Source: Pseudomonas sp. dw_358 (GTDB lineage Bacteria; Pseudomonadota; Gammaproteobacteria; Pseudomonadales; Pseudomonadaceae). From it: DNA of 64,000 nucleotides. Position 1 is the first letter of the stretch. The number at the start of each line of letters is the position of its first letter. A program made the position numbers and the translations under genes. The stretch spans positions 62,001 through 126,000 of the forward strand of contig NZ_JAAVUX010000010.1 in assembly GCF_018449655.1 (NCBI RefSeq), in the 5' to 3' direction. Positions 58,614 to 64,000 of the stretch are shown in pieces. The notes beneath the pieces were generated by a model. It was not told where the DNA came from. It ran no database searches and worked only from the letters and a program-made list of their open reading frames with translations.

Positions 58614-60244
58614 TGTACGTAGCAGACCTCGACGGGCATCCGATGCTGGGCGCAGAACTCGATCCAGCGCAGCTGGTTATCCTGTAACCGGTCGCCCGGT
58701 CCCTTGACCTCGATCATGCGGTAGCGCCCCTCTTCAGGCCAGAACTGGATCAGGTCGGGCATGCCCGAGCGGTTGTTGCGCACATCGCTCAGCAGGCGCT
58801 CGAAGCAATGCCGCAGATGGACCGCCGGCAGGCAGGCCAGCGCCTGCTCCAGCAACGGCGGTTCGAGCACCGACCAATAGACGAAGGGCGACTGCAGTCC
58901 CCACTTGTCGCGGTAGCAGGCACGGATGCTGTCTTTCCAGCGGCCGTCGTCCAATTGCGCCAGGCAGGCCGCAAACAACGTGGCGCGGCGGGCGTGGAAA
59001 TCGGCTTGCAACAAGTCCGCCGGGCCGCTCTGGAACGGGTGAAAGAAAGCCCCCGGCAGCGGCGCGAAAATCGCCGGCCAGCAAAGCAGGCCGAAGAGCG
59101 AGTTGATCAGGCTGTTTTCCACGTAGTGCACCGGCGCCTGCGGGTCGTGCAAATGCGCCTGGACCTGAGACTCGACGCTGCCCAGGCGCTCGTCCCGAGG
59201 CAGGTTCAGGTCCAGCCGAGTGACTGGCACCCGGCTCCGGCGCCCGGCCACCGCCTGGCCCAGGCGCTTGCGCAAGCGCGGCACGATGCGCTCCAGCGCC
59301 TGAGCTTCGGCCGCGCCCTCCACTGCCCCGCCAGCCTCCTCGGCCAGTGCCAGCGCCTGGGCGTCGGCGCCGCTGCGTTCCAGCACGCGGATGCGCCGCA
59401 GGCGGGCACCGGGATAGCGCGACTGACTGTAACGCTGCAACGCGGCCGGCCAATCCTGGGCCTTTTCATGCAACTGGGCGATCTCGAACAGTGCCTTGTC
59501 CCGTCGGCTGAGCAACCAGGGGTTTTCACTGTGCAGGGCGGCGATCGCCTCGCCGATCAACAGGGGATCGTCGCCCTGCTCCAGGCGCTCTCGGCAGGCG
59601 TGCAACGCGAGGTAGAACTGCACGTCGGCGCGCTGGCGCAGGGCCCGGGAGTCGGCTTCCAGGGCGACGGTCTCGTAGCGGAACACGCCGAGGTCGGCCA
59701 GTACGAAATCGGTCCAGGTCTGGCGCAGGTTGCCGAAGAACATCAGCCGCAGCCGATCGCACAGCGGCCGCACCCGCAGCGCGTAGACCTGCTCGGGGTG
59801 ATCGGGGCACCAGTTCGTGAAGGATTGCGCCTGAGGGTGCAAGGTGGCAATGGCCTCGTACAGCTCGGCCTTGCGCACCGCCCTGCGCACCCCATGGCGG
59901 CTGAAGCTGCGCACCAGTTCGGCCTTCTGAAGCACCTCGAACAGCTCGGCCAGGCTCATGGGCCCATCGGCTTGCAGCCAGCCCTGGGCCAGCAGACTGG
60001 CGGCCGCCAGGCGCGGGCAGCCGATCTCGGCGTATTGCAGGCGCGACTCGCGAAAGAACCCGCCCTTGCGCATCACCATGCGCACGAGCAATGCCTGGGA
60101 CGCTTGGGGCACAACCTGGAAACCCTCGATGAACGCTTGCTCTTCGCGGTCGAGCAAGTCGGCATAACGGCTCGCCAGCCAGCTCAGCACCCGCTGGAAG
60201 TTGGCCAGGTAGTAGAAAGGGTCGTCAAAGGCGTCGGGGTTCAC
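58592..60244 (-). CDS. FAN1-like structure-specific nuclease (VRR-NUC)
   Basis: 550 residues. The N-terminal DPFYYLANFQRVLSWL segment, a helical SAP-like/TPR-like middle, and the C-terminal VRR-NUC nuclease match bacterial FAN1, including the studied Pseudomonas aeruginosa protein. The nuclease motif is GMPDLIQFW ... MIEVKGPGD, with the following QLRWIEF helix. The enzyme cuts 5' flaps and helps unhook interstrand cross-links. The start is taken as GTG 60244: the in-frame ATG at 60283 lies between the -35 and -10 of a strong promoter and so cannot be in the mRNA made from it. No clear ribosome site precedes either. The helicase-nuclease gene overlaps its end. Confidence 0.88.
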   Translation of the reverse strand: MNPDAFDDPFYYLANFQRVLSWLASRYADLLDREEQAFIEGFQVVPQASQALLVRMVMRKGGFFRESRLQYAEIGCPRLAAASLLAQGWLQADGPMSLAELFEVLQKAELVRSFSRHGVRRAVRKAELYEAIATLHPQAQSFTNWCPDHPEQVYALRVRPLCDRLRLMFFGNLRQTWTDFVLADLGVFRYETVALEADSRALRQRADVQFYLALHACRERLEQGDDPLLIGEAIAALHSENPWLLSRRDKALFEIAQLHEKAQDWPAALQRYSQSRYPGARLRRIRVLERSGADAQALALAEEAGGAVEGAAEAQALERIVPRLRKRLGQAVAGRRSRVPVTRLDLNLPRDERLGSVESQVQAHLHDPQAPVHYVENSLINSLFGLLCWPAIFAPLPGAFFHPFQSGPADLLQADFHARRATLFAACLAQLDDGRWKDSIRACYRDKWGLQSPFVYWSVLEPPLLEQALACLPAVHLRHCFERLLSDVRNNRSGMPDLIQFWPEEGRYRMIEVKGPGDRLQDNQLRWIEFCAQHRMPVEVCYVQWDTACA

Positions 60245-60274
60245 GGCACGGCATCGGCAGGAAATACGGCACTG

Positions 60275-60303
60275 GTTATACATACAGATTGGCACGCTGA
60301 CAA
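60275..60303 (-). promoter_or_regulatory. Strong sigma-70 promoter of the fan1-helicase operon
   Basis: On the minus strand TTGTCA (60298-60303) and TATAAC (60275-60280) are each 5 of 6 matches to consensus with the ideal 17-base spacer. Transcription should begin near 60268, giving a leader of about 24 bases to GTG 60244. The promoter is in the gap after the MocR-like gene, so the repair pair can be expressed independently of it. Confidence 0.6.
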
Positions 60304-60343
60304 GTTGCGGGGACAGGCGGCAGGGGTCATGCCGCGGGGGCAC

Positions 60344-61732
60344 CTACGACTCCCTGCCCTCACGCGCCAACACCTCGGCCACCACCGGCCAAAGCGCCTC
60401 ATGCTGCGCCTCGCTCAGGTCTGGGCAGGCCAGTAGCAGGCACTGGCTGAAATCCCCACGCAGGCTGAACAGCTCGCCGGGGGTGACCACTATGCGCCGT
60501 TGCACCAGGCGCTCGAACAGCCGCCTGCCGTTGACCGGCTGGCGACAGCGGAGCCAGAGGCCCGTGCCGCCCTTGGGGCGCGTGTACTCGACATGCTCGG
60601 CCAAATGGCGATCGAGCTGCTGCTGCCATGTGCCCAGACGCACCTGCCAAAGACAACGCAGGCGCTGCAAGTGGGCGTCCACCTGGCCGCCATCGAACAA
60701 GCGGGCGATGGCCTGCTGGCGGATCGGCGGCAACCGGCAAGCGCGCTGGAGAAACACCTGGCGCAGGGAGGGAGCGAAATGTCGGGACATGAGGTACCCG
60801 TAACCGCCTTCCGCACCAATGCCCTGCTCCAGCGAGCCGAGAATCAACAGCCGCTGCGGATCGATCAGTTCGCGCAGGCGCGGTGTTTCACTGAAGCACA
60901 GCTCGCCACCGCCATCGTGCTCCAGCAGCCAGGTGCCATAGTGGACGAGCAAGCGGCCAAGCGCGCGACGCTGGGCCAACGGCATCAGCGTGCCATGGGG
61001 CAGGTTGACCCGAGAGTCCAGCAACATCAGCCTGACCCGCCCCCCCTTGAGCTGGGGCTCCAGCCATTGCAGGTCAATTCGCCCACGGTCACAAAGCGCC
61101 AGCTCCAACACCTGCACGCCGGCGTCGCGCAGGGCCCGCAGCAACGGCCAGGGGCACGGGGTGACCACGACCACCGTCTGCCCCTTGAGTGCCAGGGCCA
61201 GTATCAGCAAACGCAGAACCGAGGCTGCGTCCACGCCGAGGTAAAGGTTATCGGCATTCCAGCATTGGTCCACGGCCGTGCTGTACCGGGCCGCCAATGC
61301 TCGGCGCAGCTGCGTGTCGCCGCAAGGGTGCGCAAGGCTCCCGGCCAAGCGCGGGGACAGCCGCAGCAGGTGCCGTTCCCAGCGGTGCAACAGGATTTCC
61401 AGCGGTTGCTCGAGAACGGCGCTGGCATGGCTCATCTGCTGCAGTTGCTCCTGTTGGGCCAGCGCGTTCAGGCGTTCGAGCAGGTCTTCGCCGCCCGGGT
61501 CAGAACCGGTTTGCGACCGCGGACAGGTGAAATAACCTGATTTGCGCACCGAATACACCCGGCCCTGCGTCTCCAGCAATGAATACGCCGACTGCACCGT
61601 GGACATCGACACGCTCAGCTGCCGCGCCAGCAAGCGCAACGGCGGCAGGCGCTGGCCCGGCCCTGCCGCATCGATCAGTTCGCCCAGGTAGCGATACACG
61701 GCCTGATAGGCAAATGCCCCCGTAGCGCTCAC
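60344..61732 (-). CDS. MocR-like GntR/aminotransferase-fold protein lacking the PLP lysine
   Basis: 462 residues: a GntR winged helix (about 8-70, LRLLARQLSVSMSTVQSAYSLL) followed by a fold-type I aminotransferase-like domain, the MocR plan. In ordinary MocR proteins the cofactor lysine sits in a GS-x-SK motif; here the equivalent is GSLEQGIG (299-304 region), with Q303 at the lysine position. The Asp that normally faces the pyridine nitrogen is retained in LLEHDGGGEL. PLP therefore cannot form the usual Schiff base, and the domain may bind another ligand. ATG 61732 overlaps the stop of the upstream PP-loop gene (ATGA), so the two are translationally coupled. Likely a DNA-binding regulator; its target is unknown. 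Confidence 0.83.
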   Translation of the reverse strand: MSATGAFAYQAVYRYLGELIDAAGPGQRLPPLRLLARQLSVSMSTVQSAYSLLETQGRVYSVRKSGYFTCPRSQTGSDPGGEDLLERLNALAQQEQLQQMSHASAVLEQPLEILLHRWERHLLRLSPRLAGSLAHPCGDTQLRRALAARYSTAVDQCWNADNLYLGVDAASVLRLLILALALKGQTVVVVTPCPWPLLRALRDAGVQVLELALCDRGRIDLQWLEPQLKGGRVRLMLLDSRVNLPHGTLMPLAQRRALGRLLVHYGTWLLEHDGGGELCFSETPRLRELIDPQRLLILGSLEQGIGAEGGYGYLMSRHFAPSLRQVFLQRACRLPPIRQQAIARLFDGGQVDAHLQRLRCLWQVRLGTWQQQLDRHLAEHVEYTRPKGGTGLWLRCRQPVNGRRLFERLVQRRIVVTPGELFSLRGDFSQCLLLACPDLSEAQHEALWPVVAEVLAREGRES

Positions 61733-63222
61733 GAGCGGTCGGCGATCAGGTCGCGCAAGGCAGGCCCGGTCAGCTTCGCTCCCTGCTCCTGACGCCGCCG
61801 GGGATCACTGGCGTGCATCACTGCGATCAGATCGCGGCGGCCCGCCAGATCCACTCGCTGCAGATGATAAAGACGCCGAAGCGCCACCAGCGGCAACCCG
61901 CTGACCTCCCGCAGCCAGCCCTGCGCCGCCTCCGTGCCGCCCTGCCCCTGCAAGGCCCCGTGCAGCTGCGCCAGACCCGGCAACCACTGTGGGTAGCGGC
62001 GCTGGACAAAGGCCTTGAGCGCGGCGCCGTGTTCGACGAACGGCGCATAGAGCAGGCAGACCAACTGCTCCTCGGTCACCCCGAAAGCGGCGTCGGCCTG
62101 CTCATTGGCTTCGGCGCGCCGCGCGCCCAGGGCCTCGTCGCCGCTCCAGGCATGCAAGGCACGCAGGATCAGCGTCCGGGACATCCCCCGCGCGCGCATC
62201 TGCGGCACCAGCACCCGCAGGTAATCATGGACCCCACGCCGATAGTTGCGACCTTGCAGGCATTCAGCGCGCAGACCGCGCATATGCGCGAGCAACACCG
62301 GGCTGGCGCCATCCAGCTCGGTGAAACCGCTGCCGCAGCCAATGAACTGGAAGCCGAGAAAATCCATCAGCAAATGCCAGTGATCAGGGTTGGCACCATC
62401 GATCACGCTGTGCAGCTTGAGGAACTCCACGGGCAGGCGCGGTACCTGGCGCCACGGACGACCGTCGCCCGCGCCGTTGTGCAGCCCGTGCAGTTGCTGG
62501 TAATAGACATCGCTCAACGATTCCAGCGCTTGCAACAATTCGATGGACAGCGGATTGCGCGGCGCCTCACCGCCCCGGGCCTGACGGGCCGCACGCATGC
62601 CCCACGCCAGGTAATGCCGCAACTGGCGGGGCTCGTCGGCCACCGCGACGGCATCGACACCGCCCGCCCAGCTTATTGCGCGCTGGTAGAAACCGGCCAT
62701 GGCCAGGTAGCAGCCATTGCTGAAGGTCACCCGTTCATCGCCCCCGGTCAGATGGCCGCTGACCAGCAGATTCATGCGCTGGCTGAGGCGGGCGTTTTCA
62801 CTCAACGGCGGCAGCGGCTCCAGGGGACTCACCCGCCGCTCGTCGAGCAACAGCAACTCGACCCTCGAGTCGTCCTGAAGAAACAGCGCGCTGCAGGCAC
62901 GTTGCACATTGGCGAAGGCGGCATGGCTGATGCCAGCCTGGCGGCACGTGGCAACGCGCAGGGTGAAGGTGGCGCCATGCTCCTGGGCGAAGCTCAGCTG
63001 GGCGGCGCGCAGAAAGGCCAGCGTCTGCAGGCTGTCCTTGCCCCCGGCACAGGCCAGCAGGACCTTGTAGCGCTCCAGTTCGGGAAGGCCACCGGCCTCG
63101 ATACAGAGCCGCTGCATCAACATCTGCAAGGACGCTCGCTGAGCGGGCGTGAAGCAGCCCAGCAGGCGCTGGAGCAGTTGCGCGTGGACGTGGGTCATCG
63201 CCTGGGAATGGAGTGCGCTCAT
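61729..63222 (-). CDS. PP-loop ATP pyrophosphatase-like protein of unknown role
   Basis: 497 residues. An N-type PP-loop is visible at residues 59-64 (AGGKDS within LLACAGGKDSLQTL), varying from SGGxDS only at the first position. The next strand-helix segments (TLRVATCRQ, VELLLLDERR) fit the adenylating fold of TtcA/TilS/NadE-like enzymes. The following 300 residues, with cysteines in SNGCYLAM and FIGCGSGF, match no family I can name. There is no TtcA-type CxxC pair, so it is probably not a tRNA 2-thiolation enzyme. Such enzymes activate a carboxyl, amide or carbonyl group by adenylation. ATG 63222 has an AGG site upstream; a longer frame to 63408 crosses hairpins. It is coupled to the MocR-like gene. 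Confidence 0.8.
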   Translation of the reverse strand: MSALHSQAMTHVHAQLLQRLLGCFTPAQRASLQMLMQRLCIEAGGLPELERYKVLLACAGGKDSLQTLAFLRAAQLSFAQEHGATFTLRVATCRQAGISHAAFANVQRACSALFLQDDSRVELLLLDERRVSPLEPLPPLSENARLSQRMNLLVSGHLTGGDERVTFSNGCYLAMAGFYQRAISWAGGVDAVAVADEPRQLRHYLAWGMRAARQARGGEAPRNPLSIELLQALESLSDVYYQQLHGLHNGAGDGRPWRQVPRLPVEFLKLHSVIDGANPDHWHLLMDFLGFQFIGCGSGFTELDGASPVLLAHMRGLRAECLQGRNYRRGVHDYLRVLVPQMRARGMSRTLILRALHAWSGDEALGARRAEANEQADAAFGVTEEQLVCLLYAPFVEHGAALKAFVQRRYPQWLPGLAQLHGALQGQGGTEAAQGWLREVSGLPLVALRRLYHLQRVDLAGRRDLIAVMHASDPRRRQEQGAKLTGPALRDLIADRS

Positions 63223-63355
63223 GGGGTACCTGATGGCTGACGTGCCGCGATCGACACAATAAATTCGCCAGGCCATGACAACGCAGACCCACAGGCACCC
63301 ACAACGGGCGTTTTCCGAAAATCGACAGGGAAATTTCTGAAAATTTACCCACTTT

Positions 63356-63375
63356 GCGGGATGGCTTGATCCCGC
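63356..63375 (-). terminator. Stem-loop upstream of the PP-loop gene
   Basis: GCGGGAT and ATCCCGC form a perfect 7-bp stem around a 6-base loop. It is the second of two hairpins after the oxidoreductase stop. It could end that transcript or lie in the leader of the PP-loop gene; no U tract settles this. Confidence 0.35.
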
Positions 63376-63390
63376 GGGGTGTTCAGGAGA

Positions 63391-63420
63391 CTGGAAAGCC
63401 CAAGCCAAGGGGCTTTCCAG
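63391..63420 (-). terminator. Stem-loop downstream of the quinone oxidoreductase gene
   Basis: CTGGAAAGCCC and GGGCTTTCCAG form a perfect 11-bp stem with an 8-base loop, beginning seven bases after the stop codon of the minus-strand oxidoreductase. Strong stem, but only a mixed pyrimidine stretch follows. Confidence 0.55.
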
Positions 63421-63426
63421 AGCGAT

Positions 63427-64000
63427 TCAAGGCAGTTCCAGGGCCACTCGACCACCGCAAGGACAACCGTCCATGTAGCGGTGCGCTTCGACGAACTGCT
63501 CGAAAGGGAAGACCTTGGTCACCTGGGGCACCAGGACCCGATCAGCCGTCAGCTGGTTGATGTCACGCAGGGCCCGCTGCAAGGACTCCTGATCCTGGGC
63601 GATGCCCAGCTCCGGCTTGCCCAGGAAGTTGCCCAGGCAATGGACGAAGAACTGGATATTCTTCTGAAACGCCGCACAGGCTGGAAACGGCGTCTGGTTG
63701 CCCCCCTGCAGCCCGTACAGCACCAGGCTGCCACGGGGCGCCAGGACATCGCCGAGCAAGGCCATCTGCGGGCCGCCAAGGCCATCGAGGACCATGTCCA
63801 CACCGCGATCCTCGGTGTACTTGCGGATCTGCATCAGCAGGTCCTGCTCTTCGGTGACAATGACTTTCTCGGCGCCCAGCGCCAGCAGGTAATCGCGCTG
63901 CTCGGGCTGCTTGGTGGCGGCGATGACCTTCAGGCCCAGCGCCTTGCCCAGCTGCACGAAGGCCGGCCCGGCACAGTGGCTGGCATCGGTGACCAGCGCG
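63427..64000 (-). CDS. Zinc-type/quinone oxidoreductase of the MDR family, C-terminal part
   Basis: The last 191 residues of a medium-chain dehydrogenase/reductase; the start lies beyond the right edge. The Rossmann half is visible: a helix-strand QLGKALGLKVIAATKQPEQ, GAEKVIVTEEQD, VLDGLGGPQM and LVLYGLQGGN, followed by the quinone-oxidoreductase-like tail ending in GGRVALELP. No structural-zinc cysteine cluster can be checked because that region is missing. It probably reduces quinones or enones with NADPH. A strong stem-loop follows the stop. Confidence 0.85.
   Translation of the reverse strand, partial: ALVTDASHCAGPAFVQLGKALGLKVIAATKQPEQRDYLLALGAEKVIVTEEQDLLMQIRKYTEDRGVDMVLDGLGGPQMALLGDVLAPRGSLVLYGLQGGNQTPFPACAAFQKNIQFFVHCLGNFLGKPELGIAQDQESLQRALRDINQLTADRVLVPQVTKVFPFEQFVEAHRYMDGCPCGGRVALELP

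Overview
The window reads as a G+C-rich chromosomal segment from a fluorescent-type Pseudomonas. Support comes from family content: a DUF1652 protein, an AruH-like arginine:pyruvate transaminase, a PE-LIG-POL type LigD, a bacterial FAN1 nuclease and REP-type palindrome pairs. No rRNA, tRNA, CRISPR array, IS element or prophage was seen. Almost all sequence is coding, with several convergent gene pairs only 3-5 bases apart.

Region by region. 1-11.2 kb: the end of a PatB/MalY C-S lyase, a DUF1810 protein, a fused EgtB-EgtD ergothioneine enzyme followed 15 bases later by ligD, a very large CheB-CheR-PAS-histidine kinase-receiver hybrid, a periplasmic double ABM-domain protein and a Nudix hydrolase. 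11.3-14.3 kb: an MgtC/SapB membrane protein and a small operon of a sulfonate-type binding protein plus a flavin monooxygenase. 14.5-23.6 kb: a catabolic cluster. A GntR/FCD regulator with two winged-helix domains diverges from an eight-gene operon: amidase, cyclic-imidase-like deacetylase-fold hydrolase, MFS transporter, two SDRs, a small MCGLCG protein, a CobW-type metallochaperone GTPase and a cytoplasmic binding-protein homologue. A cyclic imide to half-amide to dicarboxylate route is the best reading, and a perfect 10-bp inverted repeat lies in the divergent promoter. 23.8-27.4 kb: a membrane-anchored histidine phosphatase, an inositol-monophosphatase family enzyme and an FtsH paralogue.

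27.7-47.6 kb is one gene of about 19.8 kb encoding a roughly 6,611-residue surface protein: an LEPR-type N-terminus, a DUF4347 domain, about three and a half copies of a ~1.84-kb super-repeat, then 19 two-domain (He_PIG plus cadherin-like) units of 558-567 bp. Eight consecutive spacings between units are exactly 558 bp. No type I secretion genes or RTX repeats accompany it, and a FliA-like promoter lies upstream.

47.7-64 kb: aruH, a methyl-accepting chemotaxis protein with a FliA-like -10, a DUF1652 protein, a UvrD-family helicase, pirin, pgm, then a DNA-repair pair (a PD-(D/E)XK nuclease fused to an XPD/DinG-type Fe-S helicase, overlapping a FAN1/VRR-NUC nuclease with its own sigma-70 promoter). 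Next is a translationally coupled pair, a PP-loop ATPase and a MocR-like protein lacking the PLP lysine. The window ends in an incomplete quinone oxidoreductase. The pieces most worth follow-up are the giant repeat protein, the imide cluster with its double-headed regulator, the PP-loop/MocR pair and the EgtB-EgtD fusion.
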